Program-made: the position numbers and the translations under genes | Notes under the pieces: model-generated | Seen by the model: the letters and a program-made list of their open reading frames with translations, nothing else | Told to the model about the DNA's origin: nothing | Databases searched by the model: none | Shown: positions 45,458-55,724 of the stretch, in pieces | Position numbering within the stretch: the stretch's first letter is position 1 | Layout: every line of letters begins with the position of its first letter | From: CAYSPO01 sp964432945 | GTDB lineage: Bacteria; Bacillota; Clostridia; Tissierellales; Peptoniphilaceae | NCBI GenBank assembly: GCA_964432945.1 | Contig: CAYSPO010000002.1 | Location: 10,005 to 74,004 of the forward strand | Direction of reading: 5' to 3' | DNA length: 64,000 nucleotides

Positions 45458-46633
45458 ATGAAAAAATTACATAGAATTTTAATTATTTTATCAGTAATTA
45501 TCCTACTACCCATAAAATCTTTTGCAGCTTTAGGTATAGAAGATAGAGTGGAGAGTTATATAATTGGTGATTTTGAATCGGGTAAAGTTTTAATCGAATA
45601 TAATGCAGATGAACCAATGAATATGGCCTCTGTATCTAAGCTAATGACTTATTTAGTTGTAGAAGATGAAATTGATGCTGGCAATATTTCCCATGAAGAT
45701 AGGGTTACAGTAACACCAGAAATGGAAGCTGTTGGCGGAAGTAACTTTAGGCTATTAGAAGGTGAAGTATTAACAGTTGAAGACCTTTTAAAAGGACTTA
45801 TGGTAGTAAGTGGAAATGATGCCGCTTATGCCCTAGCTGTTCATACTGCTGGATCTGAAGAAGCTTTTGTAGAAAAAATGAATGCAAAGGCAGCTGAACT
45901 AGGCTATGATAACTCAAAATTTGTTAACGCTTCAGGACTTCAGTCAGATCTTGGGCAAAATACAATGACTACAAAAGAAATATTTATGTTGTCAAGGCAC
46001 ATTATTGAAAAGCATCCTCAAGTTTTAGAATACGCAAGTATAAATATTCTGAATATGCCAGAAAGAAATTATTCAGGCCAATCAACCTTACCTTTATTAG
46101 GTTTACCTGGAGTAGATGGTCTAAAAACTGGTTTTACAGATGAAGCTGGATATTGTTTAGTAAGCACAATGGATGCTAGCCAAACAGTGGCAAGAGAAAA
46201 TTATAGGGTTATAACAGTTGTAATGGGAACTGCTAATCTTGATGAAAGAAGAGACCTTTCTAGGTTTTTACTTGATTATAGTTTAGATAATTTTCACATG
46301 AAGACTGTTGTTGATCCAGAGATGCCTTATGAAGAAATATCAGTTAATTCTGCTAAAAATCCTTTAGTTCCAATTTATCCTTCTCAAAGCTATGAACTTC
46401 TTAGCGAAAAAGGAGAAAGCTTCAATTATGAAATGAAGTTAAATGATGATATAAAAGCCCCTGTTAAAAAAGGTGAAGTTTTGGGACAGCTTGTAGTTAG
46501 TCAAAAAGGAGAAGAGGTAGTTACGGTTGATTTAATAAGTAAGTATGACATTGAAGAAGCTAGCTTTTTCACTAGACTAATGAGATCTTTAGATAATAGC
46601 TTCTCTAGACTATTATCATTTCTAAGGAAATAA
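45458..46633 (+). CDS. D-alanyl-D-alanine carboxypeptidase (PBP5-type, DacA/DacF)
   Basis: A 391-residue serine carboxypeptidase that trims the terminal D-Ala of peptidoglycan stem peptides. Signal peptide 1-23 (cut after SFA). Active-site motifs: Ser58-V-S-Lys61, Ser118-Gly-Asn120 and Lys223-Thr-Gly225. A PBP5-type C-terminal domain follows and the last 25 residues (FFTRLMRSLDNSFSRLLSFLRK) form an amphipathic membrane anchor. AGGAGG precedes ATG; TATAAT at 45429-45434. Confidence 0.95.
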   Translation: MKKLHRILIILSVIILLPIKSFAALGIEDRVESYIIGDFESGKVLIEYNADEPMNMASVSKLMTYLVVEDEIDAGNISHEDRVTVTPEMEAVGGSNFRLLEGEVLTVEDLLKGLMVVSGNDAAYALAVHTAGSEEAFVEKMNAKAAELGYDNSKFVNASGLQSDLGQNTMTTKEIFMLSRHIIEKHPQVLEYASINILNMPERNYSGQSTLPLLGLPGVDGLKTGFTDEAGYCLVSTMDASQTVARENYRVITVVMGTANLDERRDLSRFLLDYSLDNFHMKTVVDPEMPYEEISVNSAKNPLVPIYPSQSYELLSEKGESFNYEMKLNDDIKAPVKKGEVLGQLVVSQKGEEVVTVDLISKYDIEEASFFTRLMRSLDNSFSRLLSFLRK

Positions 46634-46646
46634 TATAATTATAATT

Positions 46647-46678
46647 AAAAGGCTAGGGTAAAAAACCTAGCCTTTTCT
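46647..46678 (+). terminator. Intrinsic terminator
   Basis: aaaaggctagg / cctagcctttt stem with T-rich end, just after the carboxypeptidase gene. Confidence 0.88.
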
Positions 46679-46699
46679 TATGCAAGAAAACTTTAACAG

Positions 46700-46728
46700 T
46701 TGACAAAAGTCAAAAAATTCAATAGAAT
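46700..46728 (+). promoter_or_regulatory. Predicted promoter of tRNA-Arg
   Basis: TTGACA (46700-46705), 17-base spacer, TAGAAT (46723-46728), about 48 bases before the tRNA. Confidence 0.65.
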
Positions 46729-46775
46729 ATAATTTCAGAAAGCAATTTGTTAATTAAGTGTTTTCTGTCAAACTT

Positions 46776-46851
46776 GCTCCCATAGTTAAGCAGGATATAA
46801 CGGGCCCCTCCTAAGGGCCAGTCACTGGTTCGAATCCGGTTGGGAGTGCCA
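46776..46851 (+). tRNA. tRNA-Arg (anticodon CCU)
   Basis: A 76-base cloverleaf. Acceptor stem GCTCCCA pairs with TGGGAGT (one G-U pair), then discriminator G and encoded CCA. D stem GTTA/TAAC; anticodon stem GGCCC/GGGCC with loop CTCCTAA, anticodon CCT; T stem CCGG type with loop TTCGAAT. It reads AGG codons. Single tRNA with own promoter and terminator. Confidence 0.95.
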
Positions 46852-46867
46852 ATAAGCTATGCTAAAT

Positions 46868-46902
46868 AAAAAAGAAGTCATATTAATATGGCTTCTTTTT
46901 TT
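46868..46902. terminator. Bidirectional terminator after tRNA-Arg
   Basis: aaaaaagaagtcatatt / aatatggcttctttttt, 16-17 bp stem between the tRNA and the convergent helicase gene. Confidence 0.88.
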
Positions 46903-46920
46903 ATAATATTTTATTGTTTA

Positions 46921-48771
46921 CTAGTTTTTTTCTTTTCTAATATCTTCATAAAAGCTAGAAGCCTCTACTCTTTGATGATTTCTATATTTTAAGCTAAGAA
47001 GACTTAGGCTTTCTCTTGCCCTAGTCATTCCCACATAAAATAATCTTCTTTCTTCTTCCATTGCTAAATCATCTCCTTGAGGAGATAACTCCTGAGCTTT
47101 AGTTGAAGGAAATTCTCCTTCTATTAAGTCGATTATATAAACTACATCAAACTCTAAACCTTTAGATGAATGAATTGTAGAAAGGGTTAATTTTTGAGGT
47201 ATATTAGTTTTTTCAGACCTTATTTTCTTTAGCTTATCTTCAAGTTCATAGCTATAATTCATTTTCCTTGAAATTTCTTTTAAACTTTCTAAAATAAGTT
47301 CTGGGGAATAACCCTCATTCCCTGATTTTTTTGTTTTTTCTTTTAAGTAGATTCCATAGCCTAATTGTCTTTCAATATAAGTAATTGCTTTTGGTATTTC
47401 TAGTTTTCCAATAGCCTTAAAATCATAAGAGAGATTAATTATATTTTCCTTTTGAAAATCTTTTAAGTTAGGTATATCGAGTAAACCATCAAAAACGGTC
47501 ATTGAGCCACTCATATATCTTAAATAAGAAAGATAATCTTTTTTCAAGTAAGCGTTTAGCTTATAATAAATCTTTTCGTAGGCATTTACATCACTTGGAT
47601 CTTCAGCAAGCTTTAAAATATTAAGTATATCTTCAATTATAAAATGAGATAAATATGATTTAGATTTATCTCTATTAAAATAAGATATATTATTTTCCTT
47701 TAATAAATCCATTAAGGCTAGACCAGAAATATTATTTCTATAAAGAACAGCAATAGATTTATCTTCTTCTAAGTTTTTCTTAATTTCTTCTACAAGATAA
47801 GAATGTTCAGCTTTTAAGTTTTTTCCTCTGATTAATTTGATAGGTTCACTTTTATTTTTTGTAGCTATCATATTCTTTTTATATCTGAGTTTATTTTTAT
47901 TTATAAATTTATTAGCTAGACCAACAATATCAGCAGTAGAACGGAAATTTTCTTCCATAAAAAAAACCTTGGCATCTTTATATTTTTTTGGAAAAGATAA
48001 TAAATCCGTTGGAGCAGCCCCTCTAAATCCATATATAGATTGATCATCATCGGCTACTATAAATAGATTATTAAGAGGCTGGGCTATAAGAGTGATTATT
48101 TTAATTTGAATTTTAGAAGTATCTTGAGCTTCATCTACCTGTATAAATTTAAAGGCTTTACGAATTCTATTAAGAATTCTTTCGTCTTCTTGTAAAATCA
48201 TATATGCATGAGTTAGCATATCATCAAAATCTATAAGATTATTTTCACTCTTGAAATTCTCATACTCTTTATATATTTTCAGAAAATTCTTAAGCTTTAA
48301 TTTATTGTCATTTAAGTATTTTTCAGGGCTTATCATAGAGTTTTTTATGAAAGAGTAGGCAGTAAAAAATTCTTCAAGACTATCATCTTTTATAAAACTT
48401 TTATTTATATTATAGTAAAGTCTTTTTACTAAGGCATATTTATTATATGAATTTGATCCTTCAATTAAATCAATTTGTACCTTCTCTTGTCTTGAGTATG
48501 CTCTTATAATATCGTAGGCAAATGCATGAATGGTAGAAAAATGGGCAGAAGGTCCCTTTTTGTTTTTTCTAAATCTTTGTTCCATATCCATAGCTTGAGT
48601 TTTAGAAAAAGTAATAGATAAGATTTCTTTTGGATTTACACCGTAGTGATTTATTAGATTTTCAATCCTATGGAGTAGAACTGTAGTTTTACCTGCCCCT
48701 GGAACAGCTAAAACTAAAGCTGGACCTTGGTAATGCATAGCCGCAAGTTCTTGTGATTTTGTAAGTTTCAT
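46921..48771 (-). CDS. UvrD/PcrA-like superfamily 1 DNA helicase
   Basis: A 616-residue ATP-dependent 3'-5' helicase, shorter than PcrA (about 720). Walker A VPGAGKTTVLLHR (about 23-35), motif II VDEAQDTSKIQIK, motif III DDDQSIYGFRGA, motif IV/Va TLSTIHSSKGLEFDVVY and motif VI YVGMTRARESL are intact. The shortfall is in the 2B domain and the C-terminal tail, as in the small UvrD-like helicases of clostridia. Exact repair pathway unknown. GAGGTG precedes ATG. Confidence 0.93.
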   Translation of the reverse strand: MKLTKSQELAAMHYQGPALVLAVPGAGKTTVLLHRIENLINHYGVNPKEILSITFSKTQAMDMEQRFRKNKKGPSAHFSTIHAFAYDIIRAYSRQEKVQIDLIEGSNSYNKYALVKRLYYNINKSFIKDDSLEEFFTAYSFIKNSMISPEKYLNDNKLKLKNFLKIYKEYENFKSENNLIDFDDMLTHAYMILQEDERILNRIRKAFKFIQVDEAQDTSKIQIKIITLIAQPLNNLFIVADDDQSIYGFRGAAPTDLLSFPKKYKDAKVFFMEENFRSTADIVGLANKFINKNKLRYKKNMIATKNKSEPIKLIRGKNLKAEHSYLVEEIKKNLEEDKSIAVLYRNNISGLALMDLLKENNISYFNRDKSKSYLSHFIIEDILNILKLAEDPSDVNAYEKIYYKLNAYLKKDYLSYLRYMSGSMTVFDGLLDIPNLKDFQKENIINLSYDFKAIGKLEIPKAITYIERQLGYGIYLKEKTKKSGNEGYSPELILESLKEISRKMNYSYELEDKLKKIRSEKTNIPQKLTLSTIHSSKGLEFDVVYIIDLIEGEFPSTKAQELSPQGDDLAMEEERRLFYVGMTRARESLSLLSLKYRNHQRVEASSFYEDIRKEKN

Positions 48772-48905
48772 TTTTCACCTCTAGGCTTATATTACCATAA
48801 AATATATTTAATAAAAGTTAACAAAGTGGGTAGGATAATAGAAATGTATATATAAAAGTGTTATTATAGATATATAATATGGACAAATCGACTAGGAGGT
48901 ATTAA

Positions 48906-49697
48906 ATGTTAATTACAGACTTTTTACTATCAAGAAAATCAGTAAGAACTTACAAAAATAAGGCTCTATCGAATAAGGAAATTGAATCGATAGAAGATAT
49001 ACTTGAAATAATAAACAAAGAAACAGACAATGTAGAATTTACTCTTCATTCAGATGGAGATAGAATCTATAAGGCTTTAGACGGACATGGTGGATATGGT
49101 GGGGTTATGATAGATGCACCTGCTTATATTTCAATGAATATAATTGAAGAAAGCCCAAAAGCATATATAGATGGGGCTTATGAGTTTGAAGAAATTGTTA
49201 CTAAAATGAGAGAACTTAGCCTTGGTTCTTGCTGGATTACACTTTCAAATTGTAGCGAAGAATTATTGCAAGAAACATTCAATAATGAAAAAGGAGTTGT
49301 AAAATACCTACTTGGCCTTGGTCACCCTACAAGAGATTTAAACTTCGGTAATCCTAGCTATACACCAAAAATTGGTGTTGAAGATTATGTGTTCAAAAAT
49401 TTAGATAAAGAATCTTATACTATCGATGAACTAGAAAGTCTTGGTTTAGCTGACTTATTCTATTACTTAAGACTAGCTCCATCTTCTAAAGATAAGCAAG
49501 CTTGGAGATTTGTAATAGATGAAGGAGAAATCAAGCTTTATATAGAAAATCTAACTAATATAGATGACTATGTTGATACTGGAATAGTTTTATATTACTT
49601 TGATGGTTTAGCAAGTGCATCAGGTCTAAGAATGACTTGGGATATTGATGTTAAAGATGAAGGAGACTTTGTATATATAGGTAAAACTCACATTTAA
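48906..49697 (+). CDS. Nitroreductase family protein
   Basis: A 263-residue FMN enzyme of the two-domain nitroreductase type. LSRKSVRTYKNKAL (8-21) is the FMN phosphate/ribityl-binding start, with SLGSCWITL and LLGLGHPTRDL for the flavin pocket; a second nitroreductase-like half (LRLAPSSKDKQAWRF, about 196-210) follows, as in the TM1586-like group. AGGAGG precedes ATG. First gene of a run of four (nitroreductase, map, phosphodiesterase, cyclophilin) with 16-base to overlapping junctions. Substrate unknown. Confidence 0.85.
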   Translation: MLITDFLLSRKSVRTYKNKALSNKEIESIEDILEIINKETDNVEFTLHSDGDRIYKALDGHGGYGGVMIDAPAYISMNIIEESPKAYIDGAYEFEEIVTKMRELSLGSCWITLSNCSEELLQETFNNEKGVVKYLLGLGHPTRDLNFGNPSYTPKIGVEDYVFKNLDKESYTIDELESLGLADLFYYLRLAPSSKDKQAWRFVIDEGEIKLYIENLTNIDDYVDTGIVLYYFDGLASASGLRMTWDIDVKDEGDFVYIGKTHI

Positions 49698-49713
49698 TTA
49701 GAATGGAGAATAA

Positions 49714-50463
49714 ATGATTATTATAAAGACAGAAGAAGAAATTGAAAAAATGGCGGCTGCGGGAAAAATCCTCGCAGGCGTCCATATTAATTTAAGAGAT
49801 TTTATTAAACCTGGTGTCACTACCATGGAAATAAATAATTTTGCAGAAACTTATATGAATGACCATGGAGCTACTGCTGAGCAAGTAGGATATAACGGAT
49901 ATCCTTATGCCACATGCACATCTGTAAACGATGAAATATGCCATGGTTTCCCTTCAGACTATGTTTTAAAAGAAGGGGATTTAATTACAGTTGATATGGT
50001 AGTTAATCTTGATGGTTACCTAGCCGATTCAGCATGGTCTTATTTAGTTGGGGAAGTTTCTGAAGAAACTCAAAAACTATATGATGTAACTAAAGAATCT
50101 TTATATAAAGGAATTGAAACTGCTAAGATAGGCAATAGAATTGGTAATATCGGAGAAGCTATTGAAAATTATGTTACACCTTTTGGATATTCAGTTGTAA
50201 GAGATTTTACAGGTCATGGTATAGGAAGCAATATGCACGAAGATCCGCAAGTTCTTCATTATAAGACCAAAATTAGAGGTCCTAGAATTCAAGAAGGTAT
50301 GGTCTTTACAATTGAGCCAATGATTAATGAAGGTAAGTGGCAAATGAAAATGGATTCAAATGGCTGGACTTCTAGAACAAGAGATGGTTCAATGAGCTGT
50401 CAATTTGAACATACATTAGCTGTGACTAAAGATGGAATAAGAATTTTAACAGAGCAGGACTAA
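49714..50463 (+). CDS. map: Type I methionine aminopeptidase
   Basis: A 249-residue enzyme that removes N-terminal Met from new proteins. Metal ligands are in VDMVVNLDG (Asp), LADSAW (Asp), GHGIGSNMHE (His), TIEPM (Glu) and QFEHTLAV (Glu). The usual VDVG...GYHGDSART motif is altered to VDMVVNLDGYLADSAWS, but the ligands remain. 16 bases after the nitroreductase, one base before the phosphodiesterase gene. Confidence 0.95.
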   Translation: MIIIKTEEEIEKMAAAGKILAGVHINLRDFIKPGVTTMEINNFAETYMNDHGATAEQVGYNGYPYATCTSVNDEICHGFPSDYVLKEGDLITVDMVVNLDGYLADSAWSYLVGEVSEETQKLYDVTKESLYKGIETAKIGNRIGNIGEAIENYVTPFGYSVVRDFTGHGIGSNMHEDPQVLHYKTKIRGPRIQEGMVFTIEPMINEGKWQMKMDSNGWTSRTRDGSMSCQFEHTLAVTKDGIRILTEQD

Positions 50464-50464
50464 T

Positions 50465-51754
50465 ATGCGTAAAACAATTATTTTATCCTTTGATGCTCTT
50501 GGCAATAATGATGCTAAGGATTTTGAAGAATTAGATGGTTTTAAATATATAATTGAAAATGGAGCTTATATTAAAAATGTCCAATCAGTTTATCCTAGTT
50601 TAACTTATCCTTGCCATGCAAGTATTGTTACAGGAAGATATCCAAAGGATCATGGGGTTGTAAATAACCTTTTGCTTCAACCAGCCAAAGACAAAAAAGA
50701 CTGGTTTTGGTATGAAAAAAATATAAGTGGAGATACTATTTTTAGAGCAGCTAAAAGAAAAGGTCTAAAGGTTGGAACAGTTCTTTGGCCAGTGGCTGCA
50801 AAAGGAAATATAGATTGCTTAATTCCTGAGATTATTCCTCATGGCTTAATTAAAAGTCAAGCTTTGATAGCGTTATTAAATGGAAGTATATCAACAATCT
50901 TAAAAGAAGAGAAAAGACATGGAAATAAAAGAGTAGGCCTAAGTCAACCTCAATTAGATGATTATGTAGAGGGATGTCTCCATGACTATATATTAGAAGA
51001 AGATTTAGATATAATAGCTGTTCATTTTATTGGTGTTGATGATTATAAGCATAGGTACGCAACAAAGAGTCCTAAAATAAAAGAGGCAATATCTTCTTAT
51101 AATGATAGGATAAATAATCTTTTATCTTTGATTAAGGAAAATAATATTGATGCAAACCTTATAATTTTAAGTGACCATTCGCAAATAGATGTTCATACCG
51201 CTATTAAGCTGAATGTTTTATTAAATCAGCAAGGTTATTTGAAGTTAAGAGATAATAAAATATTTAGGTATAAATACTATATGCAAGAAGCAGGTGGGTC
51301 TTGCTATATATATGGTAAAGGAAATTCTATAGAAGATGATAAAATTTTAAGAAAAACTCTAGAAGAATTTAATAAAGAAAATAAAGTCTTTGATTTTATT
51401 TTAACTGGGCACCAAGCAGCTAAATTGGGGGCAGATCCCAATTGTGTATTTATGATAGAGGCAAAAAATGGATATTATTTTGCTGATGGTCACAATGGGG
51501 ATATTATAGATTCAGAATATCCAGGTCACCATGCTACCCATGGGTATGATCCAAGAAAGGACAATTTTTCAGCAGTTCTTTTTGCTTATGGCCCAGATAT
51601 AAAAAATACAACTATTAATAATGCAAGACTAATTGATATAGCACCAACAATCTCTGAGCTTCAAGATTTAAATCTAGAGGGAGCTAGAGGAGAAATAATA
51701 GATATAATTAAAGAAGATAAATTAATACGGAGGCAAGATGAGACAACTAGATAA
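50465..51754 (+). CDS. Alkaline phosphatase superfamily nucleotide pyrophosphatase/phosphodiesterase
   Basis: A 429-residue protein of the ENPP type. [12 protein letters not shown] (8-19) starts with the first metal Asp; [23 protein letters not shown] (about 40-62) holds the nucleophile Thr in the typical YPSLTYPxHxSI context; [18 protein letters not shown] and [10 protein letters not shown] supply the other metal ligands. It has no signal peptide, so it acts inside the cell. Cleaves phosphodiesters; substrate unknown. It overlaps the cyclophilin gene by 17 bases. Confidence 0.87.
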   Translation: MRKTIILSFDALGNNDAKDFEELDGFKYIIENGAYIKNVQSVYPSLTYPCHASIVTGRYPKDHGVVNNLLLQPAKDKKDWFWYEKNISGDTIFRAAKRKGLKVGTVLWPVAAKGNIDCLIPEIIPHGLIKSQALIALLNGSISTILKEEKRHGNKRVGLSQPQLDDYVEGCLHDYILEEDLDIIAVHFIGVDDYKHRYATKSPKIKEAISSYNDRINNLLSLIKENNIDANLIILSDHSQIDVHTAIKLNVLLNQQGYLKLRDNKIFRYKYYMQEAGGSCYIYGKGNSIEDDKILRKTLEEFNKENKVFDFILTGHQAAKLGADPNCVFMIEAKNGYYFADGHNGDIIDSEYPGHHATHGYDPRKDNFSAVLFAYGPDIKNTTINNARLIDIAPTISELQDLNLEGARGEIIDIIKEDKLIRRQDETTR

Positions 51755-52334
51755 AGCTAAAGCAGGAGATACAATAGCAAATATTAAAACAAATATGGGA
51801 GATATAAAAGTAGTTTTATTTCCTGAGGCTGCACCTAAAGCAGTAGAAAATTTTGTTAACCATAGCAAAGATGGTTATTATGATGGAATTATCTTCCACA
51901 GAGTTATAGAAGATTTCATGATCCAAGGTGGAGATCCAACTGGAACAGGTAGAGGTGGAGAATCGATTTTTGGACATTCTTTCGAAGATGAATTTTCTTT
52001 AGAATATAGAAATTATAGGGGAGCTCTTTCTATGGCAAATGCTGGACCTGGAACAAACGGAAGTCAATTCTTTATTGTTCAAGGACCAAAGGTAGAAGAA
52101 AGAATTATTTCTCAAATGAGAGAAATGACAGAAGAAGATGGCTATCCGAAAGAAGTAGTAGATGCTTACGAAGAACTAGGTGGAGCTTATTGGTTAGACT
52201 TTAAGCATACTGTTTTCGGACAAGTTTATGAAGGGATGGATGTTGTTGATGAAATTGCTAAAGTAGCTAAAGATCCAATGGATAAACCTTTAGAAGATGT
52301 AGTTATTGAAAATATAGAAATTACAGAATTATAA
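51738..52334 (+). CDS. Cyclophilin-type peptidyl-prolyl isomerase
   Basis: A 198-residue cytoplasmic cyclophilin. [22 protein letters not shown] (about 54-75) and [16 protein letters not shown] (about 97-112) are the active-site blocks, with the Arg and Gln/Phe catalytic residues present. An inserted loop (about 120-150, [26 protein letters not shown]) is longer than in the minimal fold, as in many Firmicute members. CGGAGG site inside the upstream gene. Helps protein folding. Confidence 0.94.
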   Translation: MRQLDKAKAGDTIANIKTNMGDIKVVLFPEAAPKAVENFVNHSKDGYYDGIIFHRVIEDFMIQGGDPTGTGRGGESIFGHSFEDEFSLEYRNYRGALSMANAGPGTNGSQFFIVQGPKVEERIISQMREMTEEDGYPKEVVDAYEELGGAYWLDFKHTVFGQVYEGMDVVDEIAKVAKDPMDKPLEDVVIENIEITEL

Positions 52335-52388
52335 TAATGAGAGCCTTTCCCTAGTAACTTGTGCTAGGGACTGGCATATATTAAAACC

Positions 52389-52412
52389 GACCACTTTTGT
52401 GGTCACTTTTTT
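52389..52412 (+). terminator. Terminator between cyclophilin and hemZ
   Basis: gaccac-tttt-gtggtc stem followed by T-run. A second hairpin ccctag / ctaggg (52349-52369) lies just upstream. Confidence 0.75.
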
Positions 52413-52427
52413 ATTAGAGGTGAAATT

Positions 52428-53792
52428 TTGAGAATTAAGGCCGACCATAAACATAGCCATGACATATATGAACTAGCTAGAGTAATCTTCCCAAATGAAG
52501 AAATAACATTGGTGGAGCAAGACTATAGGATAGACTCCAAGCTCTTTGAAGATAAAGTCAAAACATCTTTTATTGATAATGATACATTTAATGAAGTATA
52601 TTTATCAGATTTTCAAGTATTTAAAGATCTTGGTAATTGGGAATCAAAACTTTTAAAATATTCTTTTTATAATCTTTTTAAAGATGAAAATCAATTAGCT
52701 TGGGGGATGTTAACTGGGATAAGACCAGAGAAATTAGCGCGACAAATTGGAGAAGCTTACGGAAATCCAAAAGAAATACTAGAGAAGTATTTTTTTCTTA
52801 GTTCTGAAAAAGCTAACTTGCTAACAGAGATTTATAAAGTTCAAAAGCCTGTTATAGATAAATATAAAGATGGGTACAGCCTTTATATTAATATACCATT
52901 TTGTCCTAGTGTTTGTTCATATTGTAGTTATAGCGTGCTTCCTTCTAATAAATATAAAGATTTTATTAAACCTTATGTTGAGAAATTAATAGAAGAAATT
53001 AAATTTATCTTGGAAAATTATGGTAAGCCTTCTATGGCATATATAGGTGGGGGAACTCCCTCTGCTATTGATACCCCCTTATTAGAAAAGATTATTAATA
53101 CTGCTTTATCTTTAGGCGATTTTGATGAATTTACTGTTGAAATTGGAAGAGAAGACACTATCAACTCAAATCTTTTAAAAATGCTTGATGGTAAGGTAGA
53201 TAGGATATGTATTAATCCTCAGTCAATGAATGATTCTACTGCGAAGTTAATCGGTAGAAAACAAAGTACGGCAGGAATTCTTAATGCCTATGAAGAAGCA
53301 AGAAAATATAATTTTATAATTAATATGGATACAATAGTTGGACTTCCAGGGGAAGATGAAAAAGATATATTAGAAACATTTACTAAAATTGTAGATTTAT
53401 CCCCAGACAATCTTACAGTTCATACTTTAGCTATGAAGAAAGGCTCTAGCCTTACAAATAATGCTTATGAAAATAAGGAAGATATAGAAAAACTATTAGA
53501 AGTTTCACATAAAATAATAAAAAATAATAAATATAGGCCATATTACCTATATAGACAAAAAGATATTTTAGGTAATTTTGAAAATACAGGATATTTCAAA
53601 GAGGACAAACTCTGTGCTTATAATATTGTCAGTATGGAAGAAAGCCAGAGTATAATAGCTGCGGGGATGGGGGCTGTTTCTAAAATATTAGTAGATGGTA
53701 ATCCTGTTAGAATAGCTAATTTCAAATCTATGCCTGACTATTTAGAAAGATTTGATGAAGTTTTAGAAAGAAAAAAAGATATAAAGCTTTAA
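52428..53792 (+). CDS. hemZ: Coproporphyrinogen dehydrogenase-like radical SAM protein HemZ
   Basis: A 454-residue radical SAM enzyme of the HemZ/oxygen-independent coproporphyrinogen oxidase-like group. After an N-terminal domain of about 150 residues, IPFCPSVCSYCSY (about 160-172) carries CxxxCxxC, then YIGGGTPSAI, VEIGREDT and DTIVGLPGED. Starts with TTG at 52428 preceded by AGAGGTG. True HemN/HemZ makes protoporphyrinogen; other heme genes are not in the window, so a different role is possible. Confidence 0.87.
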   Translation: MRIKADHKHSHDIYELARVIFPNEEITLVEQDYRIDSKLFEDKVKTSFIDNDTFNEVYLSDFQVFKDLGNWESKLLKYSFYNLFKDENQLAWGMLTGIRPEKLARQIGEAYGNPKEILEKYFFLSSEKANLLTEIYKVQKPVIDKYKDGYSLYINIPFCPSVCSYCSYSVLPSNKYKDFIKPYVEKLIEEIKFILENYGKPSMAYIGGGTPSAIDTPLLEKIINTALSLGDFDEFTVEIGREDTINSNLLKMLDGKVDRICINPQSMNDSTAKLIGRKQSTAGILNAYEEARKYNFIINMDTIVGLPGEDEKDILETFTKIVDLSPDNLTVHTLAMKKGSSLTNNAYENKEDIEKLLEVSHKIIKNNKYRPYYLYRQKDILGNFENTGYFKEDKLCAYNIVSMEESQSIIAAGMGAVSKILVDGNPVRIANFKSMPDYLERFDEVLERKKDIKL

Positions 53793-53909
53793 TTTGAGAT
53801 ATTCTCTTGTCTATTTTAGCAAACTAACCTATGATTACTATAAAAGTTTAAAGTTTTAATATCTTGAAGTAAAAACTAGTATTTGGTATTATTTTAAGAT
53901 GGAGGTATT

Positions 53910-54974
53910 ATGAAAAGATTATTTTTATTATTAGGACTTATAATGCTTGTAGCTTGTTCAAACCCTGCTACATCTAGTGAAGATACAAATAAAAAGACAG
54001 AAACCGCTAAAGTCGAAAAATATAGCAGAGATTTTTTTGATACCTTCGATACCATAGTTAGCTTTATTAGTTATGATGATTCTCAAGAAGAATTTAATAA
54101 GAAAGCAGACTTTGTAGAAGAAGAATTTCATAGACTACACAAGCTTTATGATAATTATAATAACTATGAAGGAATCAATAATATAAAGACTGTCAACGAC
54201 AATGCAGGAAAAGGTCCTGTGAAAGTTGATAAAGATTTAATAGACTTAGTTATTTTTTCAAAAAGACTAAATAAAGAAGTTAGTCCTAAAGTAAATGTGG
54301 CTATGGGTTCAGTTTTGAATATTTGGCATGATTATAGAGAAAAGGGAATTGAAGGTAAAGAAATTTCTACCCTACCGCCTATGGAAGAACTAGAAATAGC
54401 AAATGAAAATTGTAATATTGACGATATTATTATAGATGAAGAAAAGAGTACTATTGAAATTACTAATCCTAACCTTTTGATAGACCTAGGAGCAACAGCT
54501 AAAGGATATGCAACAGAGCTTGTGTGTGATAAGTTAGAAGAAAAAGGTGTAACCTCTGCAATGTTGAGCGCAGGAGGAAATGTAAAGGTAATAGGAAATC
54601 CTAAAGATGGCAGAGAATCTTGGGTTATTGGAATTCAAAATCCAGAAAATGCTTTTGGAAGGTCAGATGAACAAATCGTAAAAGCCATAAATGTTAAAGA
54701 TGCATCTGTTGTTACAAGTGGAAATTATCAAAGATATTATATAGTCGATGGGAATAACTACCATCACCTTATTGATCCAGATACCTTAATGCCTGGAAAT
54801 TATTATTCAAGTGTATCTATTATTGCTGAAGATAGTGGGTTTGCAGACTTTCTTTCAACAGCAGCTTTTTTACTTCCCTTTGAAGAAAGTAAAAAGCTGG
54901 TTGAAGATAACAACGCAGAGGCTGTTTGGGTTATGCCTGACAAATCAATTGTCACCACGAATGGCATAGAATAA
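53910..54974 (+). CDS. apbE: FAD:protein FMN transferase (ApbE), lipoprotein
   Basis: A 354-residue lipoprotein (lipobox LVAC, Cys16) that attaches FMN covalently to Thr of target flavoproteins such as the RnfD/G or NqrB/C subunits. Family blocks: FFDTFDTIVSF (about 42-52), AMGSVLNIWHDY, LIDLGATAKGYATELV (about 189-204), SAGGNVKVIGNP and TSGNYQRYY. Metal-binding Asp and Ala-Thr segment near DFLSTAAFLLP are present. GGAGG precedes ATG. No Rnf genes are in the window. Confidence 0.94.
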   Translation: MKRLFLLLGLIMLVACSNPATSSEDTNKKTETAKVEKYSRDFFDTFDTIVSFISYDDSQEEFNKKADFVEEEFHRLHKLYDNYNNYEGINNIKTVNDNAGKGPVKVDKDLIDLVIFSKRLNKEVSPKVNVAMGSVLNIWHDYREKGIEGKEISTLPPMEELEIANENCNIDDIIIDEEKSTIEITNPNLLIDLGATAKGYATELVCDKLEEKGVTSAMLSAGGNVKVIGNPKDGRESWVIGIQNPENAFGRSDEQIVKAINVKDASVVTSGNYQRYYIVDGNNYHHLIDPDTLMPGNYYSSVSIIAEDSGFADFLSTAAFLLPFEESKKLVEDNNAEAVWVMPDKSIVTTNGIE

Positions 54975-54979
54975 GAATA

Positions 54980-55657
54980 TTATCCTATAAACTGGTTTAC
55001 AAGGCCAAATAATATAGGAAATATTAAAGAAGGAATAAGATCCATTATTTTAATCTTTTTTATTTGTAATAAATTCATAGATAAAAGGATTAACATAACA
55101 GAACCAATTTGTCCTATTTGATTTACTGTAACTTCATTTAGGATTGGTGCAATTAGTTTCCCTAAGACAAAAAACATCATTTGATAAAAGAAAAGGACTA
55201 TTGACGCTGGGTAGATACTTTTACCGTAAATAGTTCCGAATACAAGTGATGTTAGACAGTCTAAGATAATTTTAAAGTTCATTATGGTGTGGTCGTTATT
55301 TAAGGCGATATTCAACGGACCTAGAATTGCAAGGCTACCCATGCAATTTATTAAAGAAATTGCTATAATTCCATTGACTAGGTCTGAGCCTTCTTCGCTA
55401 GCAAGGCTCGTTACCTTGTCTATGATTTTATCTTCTATTTGGATGCTTGACCCTATCAAGGTTCCAAAGAATAAACTCATAGTCACAGGTAAGAGATTAT
55501 CTGCCTTTATAACACCTTGTAAACCGGTAACTAAAACTAAGGTAGCTATGATAACGTTTAGTGCATCTATTTGCCTTTGTTTTATACGATTTTTAACTAG
55601 CATTCCTAGGCTACCAACCACGCATATGCCTAAGGAATTTAATATTATTTTATACAT
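54980..55657 (-). CDS. DUF554 family membrane protein
   Basis: A 225-residue protein with six to seven membrane helices. GSLIGSSIQIEDKI-like segment GTLIGSSIQIEDKI (about 66-79) and LVFGTIYGKSIYPASIVLF match the DUF554 (YdfK/YqgA) family of unknown transport or other function. It is convergent with apbE (5 bases between stops) and divergent from the DUF368 gene (67 bases between starts). AAGGAAG precedes ATG. Confidence 0.85.
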   Translation of the reverse strand: MYKIILNSLGICVVGSLGMLVKNRIKQRQIDALNVIIATLVLVTGLQGVIKADNLLPVTMSLFFGTLIGSSIQIEDKIIDKVTSLASEEGSDLVNGIIAISLINCMGSLAILGPLNIALNNDHTIMNFKIILDCLTSLVFGTIYGKSIYPASIVLFFYQMMFFVLGKLIAPILNEVTVNQIGQIGSVMLILLSMNLLQIKKIKIMDLIPSLIFPILFGLVNQFIG

Positions 55658-55724
55658 TTTATCTTCCTTTCAAAAGGCTAAATCAATTATAAAGGAAATT
55701 ACAGGTAAAAGAAAGAAGGAAAAT

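Noticed and set aside
55284..55724. Long N-terminal extension of the DUF368 frame
   Set aside because: It runs antisense through the DUF554 gene; the true start at 55725 has a ribosome site and the family N-terminus.
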